Assembly: GCA_022457155.1 (NCBI GenBank)
Contig: JAJGOT010000442.1
Location: 62,001-126,000, forward strand
Length of the DNA stretch: 64,000 bases
Origin: Cladopsammia gracilis
Taxonomy: Eukaryota; Cnidaria; Anthozoa; Scleractinia; Dendrophylliidae
Direction of reading: 5' to 3'
Both the position numbers and the translations under genes were made by a program. This document shows positions 54,569 through 64,000 of the stretch, piece after piece (the stretch's first letter is position 1; every line of letters begins with the position of its first letter). The notes under the pieces were generated by a model, which searched no databases, was not told the DNA's origin, and was given only the letters and a program-made list of their open reading frames with translations.

Positions 54569-54648
54569 TGTATATATTTGCACTCGTTTTGGTGTGTATT
54601 TCCACTCAAAACTGCTGTCGTATAATAAACAGATGTTATTGAACTAGC

Positions 54649-54930
54649 GTGAGGTCTGTTTTTGGGAAAATATTAGTCGATTTCAAAACAAAACACCACA
54701 CGATGCACATTTTATCAGACTTCACTTTTCAATGCATAGACCAAATTCAAACAAACAGAATTCCAGCAGATATAGAAAAACTGCTTATCACAAAAGAAGC
54801 GTACTGGAGAGCACAGTTATTTTCCTTCTCGCCTTTCGGCGAAATAAAAGACAGGAAATTCATTAAAAAAATCGTACCCATTACACTTAAATTCAGAGAA
54901 TTTTTATCACCAGGTTGCGAGTTACTATGA
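54649..54930 (+). pseudogene. GIY-YIG-type endonuclease C-terminal relic
   Basis: A 93-codon frame without ATG: HTMHILSDFTFQCIDQIQTN...EKLLITKEAYWRAQLFSFSPFG. The pattern 'REAYW...L....P(F/Y)G' is how GIY-YIG modules at the end of Penelope-like retroelements finish. The catalytic GIY and YIG motifs are not present. Low-to-moderate confidence. Confidence 0.35.
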
Positions 54931-55064
54931 TTAATATTTTTATTTTGTTTGTTATTAGTAATTGTTGTTGTTTGTGATGGCCTTGGCATTTAGGGTCCTA
55001 TTCAAGGACCCCGGAAAGATGTGCTGGTCTTGTCAATGGGTGTCAGTAAAACGCGGGGTCGGGG

Positions 55065-55190
55065 CCGGGGTCAGGGTGGGATTAGGTCTAGGATTAAGTA
55101 TGGGATCAAATATAATCCTATACCTAATCCTAACCCTAACCCTTAATCCCATACTTAATCCTTGACCTAATCCCACCCTGACCCCGGATG
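55065..55190. repeat. Inverted repeat of TAATCC-type units with telomere-like core
   Basis: GGGGTCAGGGTGGGATTAGG...GATTAAGTATGGGAT faces ATCCCATACTTAATCC...CCTAATCCCACCCTGACCCC. The loop contains CCTAATCCTAACCCTAACCC, including two tandem CCCTAA units. Confidence 0.85.
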
Positions 55191-55199
55191 GGGAACTTG

Positions 55200-57760
55200 T
55201 TGCACTGAGGCAATTATATAATAGTTACATAATAGTTACCATAAAATTTGATTGTTTTTTCGTAGTAATTTTAATTTCTATTTTTAGTTTAGTGTAGCTC
55301 ATTAGTATCTTTTATAGCACTCATTGTTTCCTTTTTGTCTATTTTCTTAATCACTTCTATTAAATTGTATTAATGTTGTGAATCCACTTTCAATTTGTTA
55401 CATAATTTGTCAGTAGTTTACCGTTAAGTCATCGTTGTATAACCGTATTTAAGTCCCGTTTTTTAATATCAAAAGTTGTCCATTTTCGGTCTTTTTAACT
55501 AATTTATATATAAAAAATACAATGAATGAGTTTTATCAACGTAAACCCTGTAAGCGGTTAATTAAATTAGATATGTGTTGTCACCTCTGTCCAGTTGATT
55601 AAATATGTCGGGGACCTGATAATGACTTTGGATCAAATGGTCCATGTGCAAGCTTGGCTGGCGTCGTTGTATAATTGTGTTCTCAGACAAAACACTTTAA
55701 ATAATAAAATTATTATGGAAATGTAAAATAAATTAATAATGATAAAAAACAATTTTCTTTGTCCCAAATGTGAGGTTCTTTTTATACCAGTAAAATGTCT
55801 GTTTGCAGTATACATACATGTACATTATGAACCTGCTAGTCTTCATTTTATTAAGTAATGTTTTACATAAGAACTATAGTAAACTTCATTGTTCTGCAGC
55901 ATTGGCTCTTTCCCACATAGAATATCTTTGATTTCAAGAATAGAGGAGGGGCTGATGGTTCATAATTATATTTAATTATAAAAATACATAAAATCCTTTT
56001 GCATCAAATATATTTTAGGAAATGTTTGTGCTTAACCAATCAGAATAGCAGAAGACAATAGCTACTAATTTTACTTCTTTGATGAAGTTCCCCAAATACA
56101 ATATCTTTTAAAAATTGCATGTTGTGCGATTGGGTTTCAAAATACTTGAAACCTTAAAAAAATTAGACTTAATACACCTTGAACCTTAACTTTTTAGCGG
56201 TTTTTTAGTCTAGGCCAATGAGATCACTAGTTGTAACAATGAAAATAGTTGACATTCCATCGTGCATTGCCGTTCAGCACTATCCTTCTTATGCGGATCA
56301 TTACTTAATGCAATATATTAAAGAAATAAAAAACGCACCGAGTGCATTATTGAGTTGTATGAACACGCGGGAATTTTTAAGAACACGAGAGAGGTGCAGA
56401 GAAGCACGAGCCAAAGGCGAGTTCTTCTCGCACTTCTCCAGTTTTCTTAAAAATTACCAAGTGCTTAATATATAACTCATCAATGTACGAGGAACAATTT
56501 TTTTTTATTTCTTTAAATGAAAACGGTTATAATAAACCTTACGTCACGCGCGTGCTTTATCGAATTATAATGAACTCGGTTTAATCAATCGTAGCGCGCG
56601 CATATCCTTGAGCATTTTATAAATGTATAAGTTTGGATAGCACGAGAGAAGCGTAAGAGTTCGCCGAGAGCAACTCTAGCTTCTCGAGTGCATCCATAAC
56701 TCGATAGATGCACAGCTAAAAGCATGAACCAATTGTTTATAACATATATAGCGAAAGGAAAAGAAAAAAAGATTGATCACATGACTGAACGAAAAAGGGC
56801 GCGAAAATTATTGCCGCGTATCGCAGTTCGAATGACAAAGCTGTTCAAACCGCTTAATCTCAAAAAATCGAACAAGCACAATTTTCTGAAAATGCCTTCT
56901 AATAATTGACTTTGAAATATAATATATGCTTTATGCTTCCTTTAAAATGTTCCTGAACATTGTTTGAAGCGGATTGGAACCGAAAAATTTCACTACGCGG
57001 CTGTAGGAACTAAAACGAGCAAGTTTGTATTTTTTTCGCATCACGGGCTTTTGTTTGTGCAAGTTTTGTAGAACTCGGTCTGCTCAGTGGAGAAATGGTT
57101 CATGAACTGAAACGGAGACTCGCTGTGCAGCCCACAGCTGTTGTTACTTGAAGAGAGAACAACTTATGCTTTCAGTATGGATTGACTTCCGACTTGAAAT
57201 GTGTGGACTAAAGATGCGGGTTCTTTTAATAGCTAATGGTTCATGTCAAAACAACAACAAGAATAATTCAACTCGCTTAAACTTGTGAAATAAACCTAAT
57301 TTTCTTGAAAGCTGGCTGCTAAAGGAAGGGACTAAAAAGCTACATCGAGTGCAGGTAACGTTGTTTTTAACGTTAATTTGTGTCAAAATGTATTAATTTT
57401 TGACTGCCTTGATTGTAGTTTTTCAAATCGGATAGCTTTTCGCTCTGTTTAGTCGCATGCTTGTTCAGTTTGTTTTTCAATTCTGAATTGAAGTCTTTAC
57501 AAACAGGATTCTCTGCCATTTTACTGATGTATTTCATGTTGTCTGTCGTTTTATAATAGGTATAATTTCCGTAGAAAACCTTGGTTTGTGAAATTTTAGC
57601 GTAGCGTGGTCACGAGTAAACTTGTAAACATCGCGCCGCCACAGCTAACATTAATTTTTTGAAATTTTCATTCAGTCGTGCAGTGACCGGCAATAAATTA
57701 ACACTTGAGGTTTGATTTGTGAAAACGTTTGCTTCCACCTGGATATTTACGATGTTCTCC
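55200..57760. other. AT-rich region, no gene recognised
   Basis: Short ORFs only. 56340-56460 and 56630-56710 hold related words about CGAGAGAGG...GCACGAG and GAGTTCGCC/GCGAGTTC, suggesting an old inverted element; the 85-codon ORF at 56218-56475 runs through it and is not supported. AGTGCAG|GTAACG near 57357 is a possible donor of an unknown transcript. Confidence 0.35.
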
Positions 57761-57766
57761 ATTTAA

Positions 57767-58365
57767 CCCTCGGACGTACACGCAAACGTATACCCCAACC
57801 GTGGTACAAGGGGGGGGGGGGGGGGGGGGGGGTGTTGTTGTTTGCCCCCTTTGGGTTTTTGCGATGTTGCATCATTTCGGAAATATTTTACATCTAATCG
57901 ATAGCCCGCGATGTGCTCTTCAAGATAAGGTAAATATAATGGGTTGTAACGCTGCTGGGGGTCCGTGACGTCATCCAAAATGGCTGCCAAGACGGCCGCC
58001 ATCTTGGGTTTCACTAAAATTTCAAAATTATAGGAACAATGCGGAAATTGCAAATATTGTTTGCTACAGTTGTAAAATAACATACAATTAAACATTTTGA
58101 TGCTTTTGGTAGCATTTTATATGTTTTTTCGCTGAAAAAAGGTGATAAACATGCATTTTTCTTCAAAAATGGCTTGACCACATGTTACTTATGACGTCAT
58201 ATCTCGTTACCATAGCAACCGGTTGTCGCAAAACTGTACCAAAATGTGTCTCAAGGATGAATGAACAGCCACTGAAAACGGCATGTGCTAATCTTAAATG
58301 GTCTTGAAAATATCGGAGAAAAATCTTAAGGGGGGTGGCAACCACCCCCCTTGTACGTCCGAGGG
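57767..58365. mobile_element. 599-bp MITE flanked by TTAA, with 23-G run
   Basis: TTAA at 57763-57766 and 58366-58369. TIRs CCCTCGGACGTACA and TGTACGTCCGAGGG are perfect. 23 G at 57810-57832 sit just inside the left end and GGGGGGTGG...CCACCCCCC inside the right. Interior has no functional ORF; the minus-strand 110-codon frame is antisense noise. Confidence 0.9.
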
Positions 58366-58496
58366 TTAAAACGCGCTGAAAAGGAGTGAGCAAATGAGTA
58401 AGCGAGAAAAATTATGCTCAGTGGCATTAACACACGTCGTTTCTATGATAATTTTTTTTTATATAGGCACGGGCTTGCGTATAAAGCTAACAAATA

Positions 58497-58666
58497 GATT
58501 CCATTTGGCGTGTGTCTGTTCAGTTGTAGATCACAGATGACGTTAAAATGTGGTAAGAACAAAAACGTGGCACACGAACCGCAGGCGAATGTATCACTGA
58601 TGTTCTTACCACATTTTGACGTCTTTTGTGATCTATAACTGAACAGACACACGGCCGAATGGAATC
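58497..58666. repeat. 170-bp palindrome, arms about 62 bp
   Basis: GATTCCATTTGGCGTGTGTC...GGTAAGAAC is mirrored by GTTCTTACCACATTTTGACG...GAATGGAATC, loop about 40 bp. MITE-like foldback. Confidence 0.85.
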
Positions 58667-58792
58667 TTTTTGTTCTTTTTTTATACAATGAACTGAATAC
58701 TACGTGCTCTGCGATTGGTCGTTGCCTGTGATCTATCAGAGTATAGACGTACGGCTGACGTCAAAGTTGTTTGCTTTGTTTTGTCCAACATG

Positions 58793-58972
58793 GCGCACAG
58801 TTTTGAATATGTGTGCGAGATTATTCTGGATTGAGCAAGTGAAAGCCTCGAAAAATGTTTAGTAGGAGCTGTTTACGAGCAAGAAAAAGAAGAAACCAAG
58901 ACGAAAAGTATTCTTGGCGACTTGAAAAATACCTAAACTGGAACAGTCGAGCGCTACGAGGCAAGTTCGTAA
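58793..58972 (+). pseudogene. Decayed ORF with two in-frame stops
   Basis: From ATG 58793: MAHSFEYVCEIILD, a stop, then ASESLEKCLVGAVYEQEKEE...ILGDLKNT, a stop, then TGTVERYEAS. The amphipathic, Glu/Lys-rich text between stops looks like former coding sequence, but I do not recognise it. An alternative overlapping frame starting MFSRSCLRARKRR at 58855 is open and cannot be excluded. Confidence 0.25.
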
Positions 58973-58979
58973 TTTTACT

Positions 58980-59590
58980 CTTTTTACTTTTCTGTTCATT
59001 GTATAGTTAAATAGACGCACGCTCGCGTTATTGAATTGGATTGGGCGAATTTCCTAGCTATGTTATAAATATATTTTAAAGGTAACCATCATTCAAAGAG
59101 TGTTCCTTTCTGTGGGTGTGAGCATCCTATAGTCACCTTAGTACGACTACACCTTTGGCCTGGTTCACCTGACAGAACAACTACTGCTTTCCATTTTAGG
59201 CTTATGGACATGGCTTTTGACATGTTCATACACTGCAAAGTATCTCTGAGAGATTTACAGATGTTCTTGAGTCAAATGAAATCGGTTATATATGTTGTGT
59301 TACAAACCAGTTAATTTTTTTATTTTCCTTTGTCCCAGAATAATTAACATAATCTCAGACAAAAGAAAAATCAAAATCATGAAAATTTTCAAACCAAAGA
59401 AAAATTTGAACCACAACATATACGATTAACACGTATCACCGTCTTACAAATGCACCGTCATCTATAAAAATACAGACTACAAAAAATATTGCTTGAAAGT
59501 CATTTACATCAGCCTGGCGTAAAGAGGTGGGGTGGGGGTTAATAGATTGCTCGTTTGACCTTGTCTTTTAACCTTGTCTTTGAATGAAAT
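58980..59590. mobile_element. Region with MITE copy 3 (ATATGTTGTG ends) at 59287-59422
   Basis: 59287-59422 has ATATATGTTGTGTTACAAAC at the left and GAACCACAACATATA at the right, third copy of the family at 21812 and 39274. The rest shows no gene. Confidence 0.75.
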
Positions 59591-60080
59591 GACATGTGGT
59601 GTCTGGTAAATACTGCCGCGACAGCTGCATCTACCAGAAAAATTCTCCGTTCTTATATTAAGTGGCTATGTAGCAGACATTCTCTATTCATATTTCGACA
59701 AAACGGCGTGGTTCTGGTAATTTTCTTCGACGTTGACATAATTCAGCGTGCTAAAAGGCGAAATAACTGCCCATTTATATATATAGACAGCAATCACTGC
59801 ATGTTAATAATCCATGCGAGGCAGCGTGCCATGTGTGCAAAAGTTGCTGTGTTTTTATCTTGTTTTTATCTTGTGCAATCTCGATCTCAATCAACGCTCA
59901 ATGGACCTCGCCAAACATCCATAATGAGCTACTGGGGAAAACCGAAACGTCAGTACTGCTTCTCCGCCATCGAAACCAGAGGATTACCATCGTGCCAATA
60001 CATTTTTCACCTCTCTGAATAAGGTCCGAAATTGAGAATCGGTTCAGTGGAAATGGCCAAGATGTTCTTTGTGTGTTGGG

Positions 60081-61435
60081 CATAGGCGTACGGGCCGGGG
60101 GGGCTGGGGGGGCTGCAGCCCCCCCAAATTTTGGGCAACTCAGATTTTTTGGGCAGCATGCAAGAGAAATTTGGGCAAAGCCAGTTTTTAAAGAAGTTTC
60201 CATGCTTTTTTGTTTTTCGAAGAGATAGATATTTACTATTTTAACCTGAAGTCGGCGTGGTAAAGCCAGTCAAATTCACGCGAGACAGTGGTTGCCTAGC
60301 ACGTGATGAGTTTCTGGTTATTAGTGAAGGGGATCATATCATTTTTGGTTGTTGGGCACTGTCTGCATTGCACTAGCTGGTGTGGGGTATTTCCAGTCGT
60401 GAATTAAGCCCTCGTAGGTGAACACGCGCAAAGACAAACGCAGCTGACACTGGAATCGCACCACCGTATTAACACTTACTATGCGTCCATCGACAAGGTG
60501 CTGTCCGAGCTTGAGCTCAGGTTTAGCGGAAATGACCAAGAAATACTCTGTGTTTTGGGAAATATCTGTCACAGTGAAACCGACCAAATCCGAAGACAAC
60601 CCGATCTGTACCGAATATGTCCGAAGATGTTCCGAAGAATTCGGAAGTTTCCATGGACCTCCGTTTAATAACATCCAGTTGTGATCGTCATGTTCAGAAC
60701 GATAAAAACCTATAAAAAAGTGTCAAATTTTCATGAACGTAACTATATTGTTAATTGGATCGTCTGGATCATGCGACCAGTTAAGGCTGATAGCTCAAAT
60801 CTGTAAGTTTATAGGCTTGAGAAATTGCTCAAAAGGCGTGAGTTGGCGTGAGATCAGAGTTTTGGGCTCGGAGGCGTGAGACTTGGCAGGTATAAGACTC
60901 TGGAAGCCGAGCAGAAAATGTACACGAGTTTTCGTCGTGTGCGCGGATTAGGCTGCATGACTGTTTCAGAAATGCTGGAGACAATGCACGAGAGTGATCT
61001 ATTTGATATGTTTACAGAGTTTTCTAATGTGGTACATATCCTTGCAGTGATACCTGCTACATCGTGTTCTGCAGAACGATCATTCAGTGCGTTGCGCAGA
61101 TTGAAAACTTATGTCAGTAAGACTAACATTACACTTATTAACATTGAAAGGGTATATGCCAACTCTGTAGTCTAGTCAACAATGACATGGATCTTATCAT
61201 TGGTATTTTCGGCCGTCGAAATGGCAGAGACAGCTATTTCTTTTGACGTGTTTTATGAGCTCATATGATAAATTCATATGTAGGAATATTTTCACTTCAT
61301 ATGTAGGCCTATGTTAGTGCATCGTACGACCCTCATTTCTTTGCGACTGTTTCATAAAAATTTCGGCAACTTGCGAGAATTTTTTGGGCAAATTGTTCAC
61401 CGCCCCCCTGGAAAAAAATTGCCCGTACGCCTATG
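60081..61435 (+). mobile_element. hAT transposon relic, 1355 bp, with perfect 8-bp target duplication
   Basis: Target duplication GTGTTGGG at 60073-60080 and 61436-61443. TIRs CATAGGCGTACGGGC and GCCCGTACGCCTATG are perfect over 15 bp. Plus-strand coding remains include INTYYASIDKVLSELELRFS at about 60470-60530, and the C-terminal dimerisation (hATC) region HILAVIPATSCSAERSFSAL followed by RRLKTY at about 61030-61110, ending TAG. Zinc finger and catalytic core are lost, so it is non-autonomous. A solo GCCCGTACGCCTATG end at 61631-61645 shows a second, older copy. Confidence 0.95.
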
Positions 61436-61449
61436 GTGTTGGGTGACAT

Positions 61450-62140
61450 CACCCTTAGTGATTCGCCCACCAGTGATCATGGTTATCACCAGTGATCATG
61501 GTACCTGGTTGCCAGGTACTATAACTTCGACAAGGAGCTACTCCAGGTAGACCAACTGTTCAGTCAATTCAAGACAGCACACGTGGAGAGATCAATAAAA
61601 ACAGCTGCAGAAGTCACCAAGTCCAAAGGTGCCCGTACGCCTATGAAAACGACAGCTTGTCACTGCTATTCGGGGTGCTGCTATCTTGACATTTGATTTT
61701 GTAAATGATCCTTCTTCTGATTTATACGCCAATGTTCAGTCTTCGCCCACATTTTCGCATGTTATACCCACGGAGAACGGCCATTGAACTGCATATATTG
61801 TTTGAAGGAGAGGTGTGGAGAAGAAATCTCCCTCTTAACAGTTGAAAGCATAGGCTTGTATCTTTTCTTCGCAAACAAATGACCATTCTTGCGATGGCAT
61901 TGAATTCAGAGGGAACCGAAGAAGCAGAAAACGTCACCCTTAATTTGGACTAAACAATTTGTTTCTTTCCAAACAGGCTTAACATGGAAAGCAGCTATAC
62001 TCCTTGAAATGTCCCTGGGGAGAACCCGTTCCATTACTTTTAAATAACATGAAACTGCTTAGTCCTAAAACGAGTTTCTGGACACCAAAATGTCTGAAGA
62101 GGATGACCGGTGTGCCAGGATGAAACTTCCACAACCAGGA
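61450..62140. other. Non-coding sequence between the hAT relic and the satellite
   Basis: Includes CCAGTGATCATGG direct repeats at about 61469-61500, the solo hAT end at 61631-61645, and AT-rich DNA with short unsupported ORFs. Confidence 0.45.
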
Positions 62141-62149
62141 GTTGAGCGT

Positions 62150-64000
62150 TTGACGTTTTAAAATCCCGCCGTTTTGGTGATTTGCCGTCAAATCGTTACT
62201 GTATGGGTAAGCTTGGATGAAATATTGGACCTTATTCGCATACATTTATGGAAATCCCATTTTTGAGTTTTATGTGAAATAGTCCGCCGTTTTGGTCATT
62301 TCCCGTCAAATCGTTACTGTATGGGTGAGCTTGGATGAAAAATTGGACCTTATTCGCATACATTTATGGAAATCCCATTTTTGAGTTTTGTGTGAAATAG
62401 TCCGCCGTTTTGGTCATTTCTCGTCAAATCGCCCCCTTATGGGTGAGCTTGGATGAAATATTGGGCCTTATTCGCATACATTTATTGAAATCCCATTTTG
62501 AGTTTTATGTGAAATAGTCCGCTGTTTTGGTAATTTGCCGTCAAATCGCCCCCTTATGGGTGAGCTTGGATGAAATATTGGACCTTATTCGCATACTTTT
62601 CTTAAAATCCCATTTTCAGTTTCTGCGAAATAGTCCGTCGTTTTGGTCATTTCCCGTCAAATCGTTACTGTATGGGTGAGCTTGGATGAAATATTGGACC
62701 TTATTCGCATACATTTATGGAAACCCCGTTTTGAGTTTTATGCGAAATAGTCCGCTGTTTTGGTCATTTCCCGTCAAATCGTCCCTTTCTGGGTGAGCTT
62801 GGATGAAATATTGGACCTTATTCGCATCCATTTATTGAAATCCCATTTTGAGTTTTATGTGAAATAGTCCGCTGTTTTGGTCATTTCCCGTCAAATCGCT
62901 CCCTTATGGGTGAGCTTGGATGAAATATTGGACCTTATTCGCATACATTTCTTAAAATCCCATTTTGAGTTTTCTGCGAAATAGTCCGCCGTTTTGGTCA
63001 TTTCCCGTCAAATCGTTACTGTATGGGTGAGCTTGGATGAAAAATTGGATCTTATTCGCATACATCTATGGAAATCCCGAATTTTGAGTTTTATGCGAAA
63101 AAGTCCGCCGTTTTGGTCATTTGCCGTCAAATCGTCTCTTTATGGGTGAGCTCGGATGAAATATTGGACCTTATTCGCATACATTTCTTAAAATACCATT
63201 TTGAGTTTTCTGCGAAATAGTCCGCCGTTTTGGTCATTTCCCGTCAAATCGTTACTGTATGAGTGAGCTTGGATGAAATATTGGACCTTATTCGCATACA
63301 TTTATTGAAATCCCATTTTGAGTTTTATGTGAAATAGTCCGCCGTTTTGGTCATTTCCCGTCAAATCGTTACTGTATAGGTGAGCTTGGATGAAAAATTG
63401 GACCTTATTCGCATACATTTATGGAAATCCCATTTTTGAGTTTTATGTGAAATAGTCCGCCGTTTTGGTCATTTCCCGTCAAATCGTTACTGTATGGGTG
63501 AGCTTGGATGAAAAATTGGACCTTATTCGCATACATTTATGGAAATCCCGAATTTTGAGTTTTATGCGAAAAAGTCCGCCGTTTTGGTCATTTCTCGTCA
63601 AATCGCCCCCTTATGGGTGAGCTTGGATGAAATATTGGACCTTATTCGCATACATTTATTGAAAAATTGGAAATACATTTATTGAAATCTCATTTTGACC
63701 AAAACGTGGGACTATTACGCACAATACTCAAAATGGGATTTCTGTGATAAATGTATGGGAATAAGATCAAATATTTCATCTAAGCGCACCCGTAAATTAA
63801 CGATTTGACGGCAAATGACCAAAACGGCGGACTATTACGCATATAACTCAAAATGGGATTTTCATAAATGTAGGTGAATAAGGTCCAATATTTCATCCTA
63901 GCGCACCCATAAAGTAACGATTTGACGGCAAATGACGAAAAAGGCGGACTATTTCGCAGGAAAGTCAAAATGGGATTTTCATAAATGTATGCGAATAAGG
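62150..64000. repeat. 117-bp satellite array with an orientation switch, runs off the window
   Basis: GTCCGCCGTTTTGG (or variants) recurs at 62282, 62400, 62517, 62633, 62750 and 62867 and on to about 63580, steps 116-118 bp; about 13 units. From about 63700 the units are inverted (TCAAAATGGGATTT, GATTTGACGGCAAATGACCA), with at least two to the window end. Variants at GTTACTGTATGGG versus GCCCCCTTATGGG alternate, so sub-families exist. Confidence 0.95.

Noticed and set aside
56218..56475. 85-codon plus-strand ORF (TREFLRTRERCREARAKGEF)
   Set aside because: Runs through words that recur inverted nearby (56340-56710); no domain or splice support.
57763..58095. 110-codon minus-strand ORF
   Set aside because: Lies inside a TTAA-flanked MITE and includes its G-run as a proline stretch; no domain.
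60339..60674. 111-codon minus-strand ORF with a cyclophilin-like phrase (YFLVISAKPELKLGQHLVDG)
   Set aside because: It is exactly antisense to readable hAT transposase text (INTYYASIDKVLSEL...) inside a TIR-bounded element, so the resemblance is chance.
3570..64000. Regularly spaced repeats as possible CRISPR arrays
   Set aside because: Units of 68-241 bp are contiguous satellites without unique spacers, in a eukaryotic intron-rich context.

Overview
The window reads as nuclear DNA of an animal, most likely a cnidarian and probably a scleractinian coral. The evidence is AT-rich sequence, small exons with canonical GT/AG introns, metazoan genes (LMBR1 family, PDSS1, an HMGA-like AT-hook protein, LicD/fukutin-type and GT8 enzymes), and a dense load of short inverted-repeat transposons and minisatellites of kinds I associate with coral genomes. 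The taxonomic call is inference; no rRNA or mitochondrial marker is present.

Layout. 0.36-2.25 kb: last four exons of a plus-strand single-pass membrane protein whose tail ends in a PDZ-ligand-like motif. 3.5-6.9 kb: a 241-bp satellite, a near-perfect palindrome, a 22-G run and a GAT microsatellite. 9.16-23.83 kb (minus): a complete 16-exon LMBR1/LMBR1L gene, 482 codons by my splicing, with introns full of foldback elements, a LINE tail, 88/106-bp repeat arrays and a 22-bp purine minisatellite. 24-27 kb: transposon debris. 27.43-27.67 kb (minus): a single-exon HMGA-like protein with three AT hooks. It is divergent, across about 0.5 kb, from 28.19-36.48 kb (plus): a complete 9-exon PDSS1 gene (431 codons) for the ubiquinone side-chain synthase. 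Its second exon is squeezed between a MITE and a long-TIR element that carries a THAP DNA-binding domain. 37.9-46.4 kb: a glycan-enzyme cluster of two intronless LicD-family paralogues (plus) around an intronless GT8 glycosyltransferase (minus), the second LicD being head-to-head with GT8. 42.2-43.7 kb: retroelement relics, one split by a MITE with a 9-bp target duplication. 50.05-51.98 kb (minus): 3' exons of a gene whose C-terminus resembles NOG1/GTPBP4. 53-61.4 kb: KDZ-like and GIY-YIG-like relics, palindromes, a TTAA-flanked 599-bp MITE and a 1.36-kb hAT relic with perfect 8-bp target duplications. 62.15-64 kb: a 117-bp satellite that flips orientation near 63.7 kb and runs off the window.

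Functionally, PDSS1 acts in mitochondrial ubiquinone synthesis, the LMBR1 protein is a polytopic membrane protein, and the LicD/GT8 trio looks like a secretory-pathway glycan or phosphoglycan module. I found no CRISPR array, bacterial operon or virus. The most notable items are the LicD-GT8-LicD cluster, the THAP-bearing element beside a PDSS1 exon, and a dispersed repeat with fixed ends but a variable number of 88- or 106-bp core units, present in eight places.
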